The notes under the pieces were generated by a model. That model made no database searches. It was not told where the DNA came from and saw only the letters and a program-made list of their open reading frames with translations. Shown one piece after another: positions 54,158 through 62,181 of a stretch of DNA of 64,000 nucleotides (within the stretch, counting starts at the first letter, position 1; every line of letters begins with the position of its first letter). Source of the DNA: Thiothrix sp. (GTDB lineage: Bacteria; Pseudomonadota; Gammaproteobacteria; Thiotrichales; Thiotrichaceae); contig NZ_JAQTLS010000013.1 in NCBI RefSeq assembly GCF_028714775.1, positions 1 through 64,000 on the forward strand. The letters are read 5' to 3'. The position numbers and the translations under genes were made by a program.

Positions 54158-55582
54158 TTATCTCACAAATCTCGGCTCATTCTTCGGCTTGTTTGGGTCA
54201 ATTGGCAGCGGGTCAAGCTCGGCAACGGTCAGGTGGTCTTCGATCAAGTATTTTTTCGCCACTGCCTGCACCTGCTCCGGGGTCACTGCCAAAATGTTAT
54301 CCACGTACTCATCCGCCAGCTTGTAACCCAGCCCGACCGATTCCAAGGAACCGATAATCGTGGCCTGCTCCTGTTGGGAATCACGCTGATAAATTTCGCC
54401 GGAAATAACTTGCGCCCGCGCCCGTTCCAATTCGTCGGCACTGATCGGGGCAGCTTTGAGCTTTTCGACCTGTTCCAGTAACGCCGCTTTGACGGTTTCG
54501 AGTTTCACATCCTTGGCGGGCATCCCACTCAAGGTGAACAAGTCGGGCAAGCGCCCGTAGCCGTCATACCCGGCACTGGCTTGCGAGGCAATTTCCTTGC
54601 CCCGGATCAACTCCTTGGAAAAGCGTGAACTGTTGCCGCCGTCAAGGATGCTGGCGAGCATTTCCAACGCATACGGCTCCCACTTGTCTTTAGCGTCGAG
54701 CATACCCGGCACTTTGTAACCCATCATCACGTAAGGCAGTTCGGCAGGCGCTTTGACACGGATAGAACGTATCCCTTTTTGCTCCACTTCGGTCTGCGGC
54801 TTAGGCGGGAGAATATCGGCAGTCGGTTTGAGCGGGCCGTAGTATTTCTTCGCCAGCTCGTGCACCTTATCGGGATCAACATCGCCCACCACCACCAGCG
54901 TGGCATTATTGGGCGCGTACCAGCGCTCATACCATGCCCGCAAATCTTCCACCTTCATGGCATCCAAGTCGGTCATCCAACCAATGGTGGGGTTGTGGTA
55001 GGGGCTGTTGAGGAATGCGGTGGCAGCAAACTGTTCGTAAGTCAGCGCGGTAGGTTTGTCTTCGGTGCGCCAACGGCGTTCTTCCTTGACCACTTCCACT
55101 TCTTTCTTGAATTCGGCAGGTGGCAAGGTCAGCCCGCGCACCCGGTCGGATTCCAATTCAAACGCCACTTCCAGCCGGTCAGCCGCAATGATCTGGTAAT
55201 ACGCCGTGTAATCTTGCGATGTAAAAGCGTTATCTTCCGCACCGTTTTCCGCGATAATACGGTTAAATTCGCCGGTCGGGTGTTTTTGCGTACCCTTAAA
55301 CATCATGTGTTCGACCACGTGGGAAAGCCCGGTTAGGCCATTGTGTTCATAGCTGGAACCGACCTTGTACCACAATTGCACCACGGCAATCGGCGCACGT
55401 TTGTCTTGCTTCACCAAGACCTTCAAACCGTTGTCCAGCTTGTATTCGTGGACGGGAACCGTGACCTTGACCCGCTCAATTGCGTGGACAGGCGAGATAA
55501 AAAAACCTGCAAACAGGCAGGAAACCGCTAAAATTGTTCTAGTGTTACGGATTTTGCCGCTAAATGTTAGTATTCTTCGCAT
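54158..55582 (-). CDS. M16 family zinc peptidase, catalytic subunit
   Basis: The 474-residue protein has a signal peptide (ILAVSCLFAGFFISPVHA) and the inverted zinc motif HVVEHMMF (HxxEH) with a downstream Glu in the EDNAFTSQDYTAYY region. The family degrades peptides in the periplasm. It forms an operon with the inactive M16 subunit and rsmD. The gene is divergent from ftsY, as often seen in gammaproteobacteria. Confidence 0.93.
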   Translation of the reverse strand: MRRILTFSGKIRNTRTILAVSCLFAGFFISPVHAIERVKVTVPVHEYKLDNGLKVLVKQDKRAPIAVVQLWYKVGSSYEHNGLTGLSHVVEHMMFKGTQKHPTGEFNRIIAENGAEDNAFTSQDYTAYYQIIAADRLEVAFELESDRVRGLTLPPAEFKKEVEVVKEERRWRTEDKPTALTYEQFAATAFLNSPYHNPTIGWMTDLDAMKVEDLRAWYERWYAPNNATLVVVGDVDPDKVHELAKKYYGPLKPTADILPPKPQTEVEQKGIRSIRVKAPAELPYVMMGYKVPGMLDAKDKWEPYALEMLASILDGGNSSRFSKELIRGKEIASQASAGYDGYGRLPDLFTLSGMPAKDVKLETVKAALLEQVEKLKAAPISADELERARAQVISGEIYQRDSQQEQATIIGSLESVGLGYKLADEYVDNILAVTPEQVQAVAKKYLIEDHLTVAELDPLPIDPNKPKNEPRFVR

Positions 55583-55629
55583 CTTTCACCTGTATAGCAA
55601 CTAAATAAGCCTGGGCGGTTCATTGTACG

Positions 55630-56577
55630 ATGTTTGGATTCGGAAATAAAAAAGAAGGGCTGTTTGCCCGCTTAAAACAAGGCTTGTCAAAAACGGGGAA
55701 TACCCTCACCGAAGGCATGAGTGCCTTGGTGCTCGGCAAGAAAAAGGTTGATGATGAGGTTTTGGAGGAACTCGAAACCCGCCTGTTAACCGCCGATGTC
55801 GGGGTAGATGCCACACGCGCCATCATGAGTGACCTTTCCCAGCGCGTCAGCCGCAACGAATTAGCGGACATGGATGCGCTGATGCAAGCACTCTACAACA
55901 AGATGCACCGCATCCTGCGTCCTGCCGCGCAGCCACTGGAAATTGATACCTCGCACCAACCGTTTGTGATCCTCATGGTGGGTATCAACGGCGCGGGCAA
56001 AACCACCACCATTGGCAAGTTGGCGAAAAAATTCCAGCAAGACGGCAAATCGGTGATGCTCGCAGCGGGCGATACGTTCCGTGCCGCAGCGGTGGAACAG
56101 CTTACGATCTGGGGCGAACGCAATAATATCCCGGTTATCGCCCAAGGTAGCGGCGCAGACTCCGCTTCGGTAATCTTCGATGCCGTACAAGCTGCGAAAG
56201 CGCGTAAGATTGACATCCTGCTGGCGGATACCGCCGGTCGTTTACATACCCAAACCAATCTGATGGATGAGCTAAAAAAGGTCAAACGTGTGATACAAAA
56301 GTTTGATCTCAAAGCCCCACATGAAATTATGCTGATTGTGGACGCCAGCATCGGGCAAAACGCGCTGGTACAAGCCAGACAATTTAACGAGGCATTAGGG
56401 CTGACCGGCATTACCGTCACCAAACTGGACGGCACTGCCAAAGGCGGCATCCTGTTTGCCATCGCCGAACAACTGAAAATTCCGGTACGCTTCATCGGCG
56501 TAGGTGAAAGCATCGACGACTTACAAGAATTTGATGCTTACGAGTTCACCAGCGCCTTGCTTGCCGGAGGTGATTAA
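55630..56577 (+). CDS. ftsY: Signal recognition particle receptor FtsY
   Basis: FtsY docks SRP-ribosome complexes to the membrane. The 315-residue protein has the NG domain: P-loop GINGAGKTTTIGKLA, DTFRAAAVEQL, DTAGRLH, TKLDGTAKGG. The N-terminal acidic A domain seen in E. coli is nearly absent; only a short basic amphipathic helix (FARLKQGLSKTG) remains for membrane contact. It starts the ftsYEX cluster. Confidence 0.95.
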   Translation: MFGFGNKKEGLFARLKQGLSKTGNTLTEGMSALVLGKKKVDDEVLEELETRLLTADVGVDATRAIMSDLSQRVSRNELADMDALMQALYNKMHRILRPAAQPLEIDTSHQPFVILMVGINGAGKTTTIGKLAKKFQQDGKSVMLAAGDTFRAAAVEQLTIWGERNNIPVIAQGSGADSASVIFDAVQAAKARKIDILLADTAGRLHTQTNLMDELKKVKRVIQKFDLKAPHEIMLIVDASIGQNALVQARQFNEALGLTGITVTKLDGTAKGGILFAIAEQLKIPVRFIGVGESIDDLQEFDAYEFTSALLAGGD

Positions 56578-56589
56578 GATCAAAGCACC

Positions 56590-57237
56590 ATGATTGAATT
56601 CAAGCAGGTCAGCAAGAAATACCCCACCGGGCAACTTGCGCTCTACAACGTCAACTTGACGCTGGAAGCAGGCGAAATGGTGTTCATCACCGGGCATTCC
56701 GGCGCGGGCAAAAGCACCTTGCTCAAGCTGGTAGCGATGTTGGAACGCCCCAGCAAAGGTGAAGTGCTGATCGGCGGACGCTCCTTGAGCAAATTGGGCA
56801 AGAGCCAAATCCCCAATTACCGCCGCCGCATCGGTTTCATTTTCCAAGACCCGCACTTGCTGTATGACCGTAGCGTGTTCGATAACATCGCCCTGCCCTT
56901 GCTGATTTCCGGGATGGGGCAAGCGGACATCCGCCGCCGCGTCCACGCCGCCTTGGATAAAGTGGGTATGGTCGACAAAGAAAAGACCTTTCCACTGATG
57001 CTCTCGGCTGGGGAAAAACAGCGCGTCGGTATTGCCCGTGCGATGGTCAACAAACCCACCATCATTCTGGCGGACGAACCCACCGGCAACCTTGACCCCG
57101 AGCTTTCACAGGACATCATGTTCACCTTCGCCCAATTCAACGAGTTGGGAGCGACTGTCATGATTGCCAGCCACGACCACGCGCTGGTAGACCGGATGAA
57201 AAAACGCACTATCGTGTTACAGAAGGTGGAATCATGA
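56590..57237 (+). CDS. ftsE: Cell division ATP-binding protein FtsE
   Basis: The 215-residue ABC ATPase has Walker A GHSGAGKSTLLK, signature LSAGEKQRVGIARA, Walker B ILADEPTGNLD and the switch His in ASHDHALVD. With FtsX it regulates periplasmic murein hydrolases at division. It overlaps ftsX by 4 bp (ATGA). Confidence 0.95.
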   Translation: MIEFKQVSKKYPTGQLALYNVNLTLEAGEMVFITGHSGAGKSTLLKLVAMLERPSKGEVLIGGRSLSKLGKSQIPNYRRRIGFIFQDPHLLYDRSVFDNIALPLLISGMGQADIRRRVHAALDKVGMVDKEKTFPLMLSAGEKQRVGIARAMVNKPTIILADEPTGNLDPELSQDIMFTFAQFNELGATVMIASHDHALVDRMKKRTIVLQKVES

Positions 57238-58220
57238 GCACTCCTACCCCCACTAAAGTTTCCCCCAAACGTAACCGCTCATCCGGCGCAAACCCACTGG
57301 GCGCATGGTTTAACCAGCAAACCAATGCCGTCAAATTCAGCATGGAACGGTTATGGTTTAACCCGCTATCCACGTGGATCACACTGGCAGCGATTGCGAT
57401 TGCGCTTTCCTTGCCCACCAGCCTGCATTTGTTGCTGAAAAACTTGCAAACGCTGACTGCCGATAAGCGCGAAGTTCCCACCATCAGCTTGTTCCTGAAA
57501 CAAAATGTCGCGGAACAACATGCCAAAGATTTGGCAGAGCTGGTCTCTGGCTTGCCGGAAGTGGAGAACGTGAATGTTGTCACCAAGGATGAAGCCTTAG
57601 CCAAATTCAGCAAGATCACGGGCTTTGCCAAAACACTGGAAACCCTGACGGATAATCCCTTACCGAATGTCTTGGTCATCACCCCGCGCCTGAACTTGCT
57701 GGGTGACATGAATCTAGATGCGGAGGGTTTTTCCGCCAAACTCAAGAAATACCCCGAAGTCGATGACGTGCAGATTGATGTGGAATGGATACAGCGCCTC
57801 CGCGCCATCCTCAGCATTGCCGAACGCATCGTGGTGGTAGTGGGGGTCTTGCTGGGCCTCACGGTATTGCTAGTTGTTGGCAACACCATCCGCCTCGACA
57901 TTGAAAACCGTAAGGATGAAATCCGCGTCACGCGCCTGATCGGGGCAACCAATTCCTACATCCGCCGCCCGTTTATCTACGGTGGCATCTGGTTTGGGTT
58001 GTTTGGCGGCATCCTCAGCCTAGTAATTGTCCACTTGGCCTTGCTGTTTCTGGTCAAGCCTGTAGGCGAACTCGCTGACCTTTACGGCAGCACATTCACC
58101 CTCAGCGGTGTAGATGTGCTGATGACGCTGGAAATCTTAGCCGCCAGCAGCCTGCTAGGGATTATTGGCGCGTGGCTAGCGGTAGGACGCTATCTGTGGC
58201 AGGACGAACAGGCTGCGTAG
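57234..58220 (+). CDS. ftsX: Cell division protein FtsX
   Basis: The 328-residue permease-like protein has an N-terminal cytoplasmic tail, a first membrane helix (TWITLAAIAIALSLPTSL), a large periplasmic loop for hydrolase activators, and three C-terminal helices. Its last about 59 bp overlap the 3' end of the convergent ABC ATPase gene. The rpoH gene that commonly follows is absent. Confidence 0.94.
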   Translation: MSTPTPTKVSPKRNRSSGANPLGAWFNQQTNAVKFSMERLWFNPLSTWITLAAIAIALSLPTSLHLLLKNLQTLTADKREVPTISLFLKQNVAEQHAKDLAELVSGLPEVENVNVVTKDEALAKFSKITGFAKTLETLTDNPLPNVLVITPRLNLLGDMNLDAEGFSAKLKKYPEVDDVQIDVEWIQRLRAILSIAERIVVVVGVLLGLTVLLVVGNTIRLDIENRKDEIRVTRLIGATNSYIRRPFIYGGIWFGLFGGILSLVIVHLALLFLVKPVGELADLYGSTFTLSGVDVLMTLEILAASSLLGIIGAWLAVGRYLWQDEQAA

Positions 58221-59916
58221 CCATTCGCAGCCGTGGCACGGCTGACAGCAGTTTTTGCGTGTAAGCATCTTGCGGGTCGCCGCACACTTGCGCGGTTGCC
58301 CCACGTTCCACGATTTTGCCCTTGTACATCACCACCGTCTGGTCGCTCAGGTATTCCACTACCCCAATATTGTGGGTAATGAACAGCAACGTCAGGTTAC
58401 GGTCAGCGCGGATTTGCAGCAGCAGTTGCAGGATTTCAGCCTGCACCGACACATCCAAAGCACTGGTAATTTCATCGCAAACGATAAATTCAGGGTTCAA
58501 CACCAATGCCCGCGCCAAACCGATGCGCTGGCGTTGCCCACCGGAAAATTCATGCGGGTAACGCCACAAAAACTCGCGTTTGAGCTGCACGCTTTCCAGA
58601 ATCTGCGCGGCACGTTCAATGCGGTCTTCACGGTCAACGCCGATGCCATGCACTTTCATCGGCTCAGTCAAGGTGGTTTCAACCAACAAACGCGGGTTCA
58701 AGGAAGATTGCGGGTCTTGGAAAGCAATCTGCATTTTCGGGCGCAACGGGCGTAATTCCCCCGCCGACAGCCCCGTCAGTTCCTGCCCGTGCAACTGGAT
58801 GCTGCCAGACGTTGGCTTTTCCAACTGCAATACTGCCCGCCCCAAGGTAGTTTTGCCGCAGCCGGATTCCCCCACCAATGCCATAATCTGACCTTGCGGA
58901 ATATCCAACGACACGCCATCGACTGCCCGCACATAATCAACCGTGTGGCGGAATACCCCTTTCTTGATCGGAAACCAAACATTGAGGTCACGGATTTGGA
59001 GTAAAGCCCCCCTCACCCCCTGCCCCTCTCCCTCAAGGGGAGAGGGGAGCAAGATAGCTTCTGCACCATTCTTAGCCCCTCTCCCCTTGAGGGAGAGGGG
59101 TTGGGGTGAGGGGTTTCTCTTCAGATTCTCCGGCACTGCCGCCAACAACTGCTGCGTATACGGATGCTGCGGACTGCGCAACACCTGTGCGGTACTGCCC
59201 ACTTCCACCAGCTTGCCCTGCTGCATCACCCCGACCTGTTGCGCCATTTGCGCCACCACCCCGAAATCGTGGGTAATGAACAGCGTGCTCATGCCAGTAT
59301 CATCTTGCAGTTTGCGTAACAAGCGCAGGATTTCCGCCTGCACCGTCACATCCAGCGCGGTGGTCGGTTCGTCGGCAATCAGCAATTCCGGCTCGCACGC
59401 CAGTGCCATTGCAATCATCACCCGCTGGCGTTGCCCGCCGGAAAGCTGGTGTGGGTAATCGCGGAAACGTTCCCGCGCTTTGGGGATTTGCACTTGTTCC
59501 AGCGCCAGCATCACCCGTTCTTCGGCTTCCGCATCACCCATGTCGGGATGGTGCAGTTGCAGCGCCTCCATGATCTGTTCCCCGACCGTAAACACCGGGT
59601 TCAGCGAAGTCATGGGTTCTTGGAAAATCATCGCAATTTGCGCACCGCGAATACTGCGCAAGGCGTCTTCCTTCACCTGCAATAAATCCTGCCCACGAAA
59701 CAAAATTTCGCCAGCCGGATGCGTGGCTATGCCCTGCGGCAATAAGCGGATCACCGACAGCGCCGTGATCGACTTGCCACTGCCCGATTCGCCGACCAAG
59801 CAAAAGGTTTCGCCTTTGGGAATGCTGAAACTCACGTCATCGACGGCTTTTACCACCCGCCCGCCGCTGTTCAGGTAGGTATGCAGGTTCCTGACTTCCA
59901 GTAAGGTTTGGCTCAT
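58162..59916 (-). CDS. Peptide ABC transporter, tandem ATP-binding protein (YejF-like)
   Basis: The 584-residue protein holds two ABC ATPase domains: first with [27 protein letters not shown] and [11 protein letters not shown]; second with [28 protein letters not shown] and CDEITSALD. It energises the two permeases downstream in gene order. The linker between the domains (about residues 265-305) is encoded by a large palindromic repeat. The second Walker B has CDEITS, a common variant. Confidence 0.92.
   Translation of the reverse strand: MSQTLLEVRNLHTYLNSGGRVVKAVDDVSFSIPKGETFCLVGESGSGKSITALSVIRLLPQGIATHPAGEILFRGQDLLQVKEDALRSIRGAQIAMIFQEPMTSLNPVFTVGEQIMEALQLHHPDMGDAEAEERVMLALEQVQIPKARERFRDYPHQLSGGQRQRVMIAMALACEPELLIADEPTTALDVTVQAEILRLLRKLQDDTGMSTLFITHDFGVVAQMAQQVGVMQQGKLVEVGSTAQVLRSPQHPYTQQLLAAVPENLKRNPSPQPLSLKGRGAKNGAEAILLPSPLEGEGQGVRGALLQIRDLNVWFPIKKGVFRHTVDYVRAVDGVSLDIPQGQIMALVGESGCGKTTLGRAVLQLEKPTSGSIQLHGQELTGLSAGELRPLRPKMQIAFQDPQSSLNPRLLVETTLTEPMKVHGIGVDREDRIERAAQILESVQLKREFLWRYPHEFSGGQRQRIGLARALVLNPEFIVCDEITSALDVSVQAEILQLLLQIRADRNLTLLFITHNIGVVEYLSDQTVVMYKGKIVERGATAQVCGDPQDAYTQKLLSAVPRLRMATQPVRPATDSVLPLATRQ
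59007..59113. repeat. Palindromic repeat element read in frame in the ABC ATPase gene
   Basis: Two near-perfect inverted copies of about 38 bp (CCCCTCACCCC...CCCTCTCCCTCAAGGGGAGAGGGG) flank a 28-bp centre, and each arm can also fold on itself. Such elements are usually between genes in proteobacteria. Here they encode the linker ([12 protein letters not shown] and [15 protein letters not shown]) between two ABC domains. Confidence 0.85.
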
Positions 59917-61097
59917 GCTTTCACCCCCGCATTGCGTGACAGTTGCGGGTCAATCGCATCGCGGAACGCCTCCCCGATGAGGTTGTAGGCAAACACCGTA
60001 AAGAAAATCGCCCCACCGGGAAACGCCGCCATCCACCAGTTGAACATCGACGATTTCACCGCCTGATCCAACATTTGCCCCCACGACGGCTCACCAACCA
60101 GACCTAGCCCAAGGAAACTGAGTGTGGCTTCTGCCAAAATTGCTGACGCCACCCCGAAACTGACCCCCACCAACAGCGGCGCAACCCCATTCGGCAACAT
60201 GTGGCGGAACAGGATCGACGATAGCGGCAAACCGCTGGCAATCGCCGCCTGCACGTATTCTTGCCTGCGCAACTTAAGGAATTCCGCACGGATGTAGCGT
60301 GCATAGCCCGACCAACTGGTCACACCGATAATCACCATCATCATGTACAGACTGCGCCCGAAAAACGCCACGAACGTCAGCAGCAGGAACAAGGTCGGGA
60401 TCGACTCGAAAATTTCCACCAGCCGCATCCCCAACATATCCACCACGCCGGACAAATAGCCCATCAGCCCGCCCAAAATCACCCCAATGACCAGCGCAAT
60501 CCCGGTGGCAATCAGGCCAATGCTCAAGGCAATCCGCGATGCATGGATCATGCGGCTGAACACATCTGCGCCATTTTCCTCTGTACCCATCAGGTGGAAA
60601 CGCCCATCCGTTGCCGCCAAAGGCTGTTCCAAACCGTGTTCCTGATAATCACGCAGGTAATCCTGCGGCGCATACGGGACTGGCGGCATAATGCGCCAAT
60701 CCACATCCGCGTAAGCCGGGGTGCGGAATTCATCGTAAATCATCACCGCTGGCGCTTTCACCCACAGGTTTGCCAGCAGCGCCGCAATGAGCGTTCCCAG
60801 CACAAACAGCAACACCCGCTTACCCGCACTCAAGGAAACTAAGGCCAACACGACTGCCAGCGCAAACATTGCCAGCACCACCACATCTTCTATGTTCAGG
60901 TAGTGCAAAACAGGTGCGGAAATTTCGCCACCTTTGCTCATTAGCAGCGGCATGGAATTCGCCAGAAACGGCGCGAACACCCCCATCAATACCAGCAAGG
61001 CAACCCACGCAAAGCCGAGTTTTACCCCCACGCCCTGCCATGTCTTGCGCCAGATGCGGCGGGAAAAGGTTTCGTGGCTGATAACAGCTTCAGTCAT
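59913..61097 (-). CDS. Peptide ABC transporter permease (YejE/DppC-like)
   Basis: The 394-residue protein has a DppC-type permease core of six helices with the EAA loop (RAEFLKLRRQEYVQAAIASGLPLSSILFRHMLPNG) and an N-terminal extension with two or three further hydrophobic segments, as in YejE. It overlaps the ATPase gene by 4 bp (ATGA) and the other permease gene by 8 bp. Confidence 0.92.
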   Translation of the reverse strand: MTEAVISHETFSRRIWRKTWQGVGVKLGFAWVALLVLMGVFAPFLANSMPLLMSKGGEISAPVLHYLNIEDVVVLAMFALAVVLALVSLSAGKRVLLFVLGTLIAALLANLWVKAPAVMIYDEFRTPAYADVDWRIMPPVPYAPQDYLRDYQEHGLEQPLAATDGRFHLMGTEENGADVFSRMIHASRIALSIGLIATGIALVIGVILGGLMGYLSGVVDMLGMRLVEIFESIPTLFLLLTFVAFFGRSLYMMMVIIGVTSWSGYARYIRAEFLKLRRQEYVQAAIASGLPLSSILFRHMLPNGVAPLLVGVSFGVASAILAEATLSFLGLGLVGEPSWGQMLDQAVKSSMFNWWMAAFPGGAIFFTVFAYNLIGEAFRDAIDPQLSRNAGVKA

Positions 61098-62166
61098 ACG
61101 TCACCCTCGGATCAGCCAGCGTGTAACAAAAATCCGCGATCAAATAGCCCACCAAAGTCAGGAAGCCGCTGATCCACGTCACCGACAGCACCAGTTCGCG
61201 GTCACGGCCCTTCACCGCTTCCACCATCAATTGTCCCATGCCATTGATACTGAAAATGTTCTCGACGATCACCGAGCCTGCCAACAAACTGGGCAGCAAC
61301 CCGGCGGAGGTGGTAATCAGCGGTAATAAGCCATTGCGGAACACATGCCGCCACAACACATCAGTTTCTGCCAAACCCTTGGCGCGGGCAGTGCGGGCGT
61401 AATCAGCATTAAGGTTTTCCAACACCGAAGCGCGGGTCAGTTTCGCCAACATCGCCGACCCACCGTAAGACAGGCAAAGCACCGGCAACACCAAATGCCA
61501 AAAACGGTCGAGCAAGAAACCCGGCACAAACACGCCCGCGATGGTATGCGGCAAAAACGGCATGTCCTGCGCTTCACGGCTGGAAATACCGGCAGTCGGG
61601 AACCACTGAAAATGCTGCACATTGGCGAAAAAGCCCAGCAGCAAGACCCCCGCCAACATGGTCGGCACTGACCACAACGCCAGCATCGACACATTGGAAG
61701 CCACGTCGAAACGCCCGCCCCGGTTCGTGCCCGCTTTCATCCCCGTCCAAATGGCAATCACGTAAATGAATGGCAAAGTCACAAGGTTCAGCAATAAGGT
61801 GATTGGGATGCGCTCGGCAAGGATGTCAGACACAGGCCGCCCGTACATAAAGCTCGTGCCTAAATCCATGCCTTTGGTGAAAGAAAACTGCGTGTACTTA
61901 CCTGCCTCGTCCTGCTCAAAACCCACGGGCGATACATTATTTAACCAACGCAAATACTGGAGCGGCGCAGGTTGGTCGAGGCCGTAACGCTTATTGTAAT
62001 ACGCCATCAACGCCTGCTTTTCCTGCGGCTTCATGTTCAGCCCTCCCACCAGCGTTTGGGAACTGATGCCACCGGGCGACATGACCATGACGGAAAACAC
62101 CACGATGGTAATCCCCAACAAGGTGGGGATCATCAGCAATAAACGGCGCAGCAGGTAAGTCAGCAT
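61090..62166 (-). CDS. Peptide ABC transporter permease (YejB/DppB-like)
   Basis: The 358-residue permease has a DppB-type N-terminus (MLTYLLRRLLLMIPTLLGI), six helices and EAA loop (LNADYARTARAKGLAETDVLWRHVFRNGLLP). It includes the periplasmic insert after the first helix typical of YejB. It lies 15 bp after the substrate-binding protein gene. Confidence 0.93.
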   Translation of the reverse strand: MLTYLLRRLLLMIPTLLGITIVVFSVMVMSPGGISSQTLVGGLNMKPQEKQALMAYYNKRYGLDQPAPLQYLRWLNNVSPVGFEQDEAGKYTQFSFTKGMDLGTSFMYGRPVSDILAERIPITLLLNLVTLPFIYVIAIWTGMKAGTNRGGRFDVASNVSMLALWSVPTMLAGVLLLGFFANVQHFQWFPTAGISSREAQDMPFLPHTIAGVFVPGFLLDRFWHLVLPVLCLSYGGSAMLAKLTRASVLENLNADYARTARAKGLAETDVLWRHVFRNGLLPLITTSAGLLPSLLAGSVIVENIFSINGMGQLMVEAVKGRDRELVLSVTWISGFLTLVGYLIADFCYTLADPRVTYD

Positions 62167-62181
62167 GAACGTCCCTCCCGC

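Noticed and set aside
59007..59113. Rho-independent terminator or insertion sequence
   Set aside because: The palindrome lies within an intact reading frame and lacks a transposase or a T-run.
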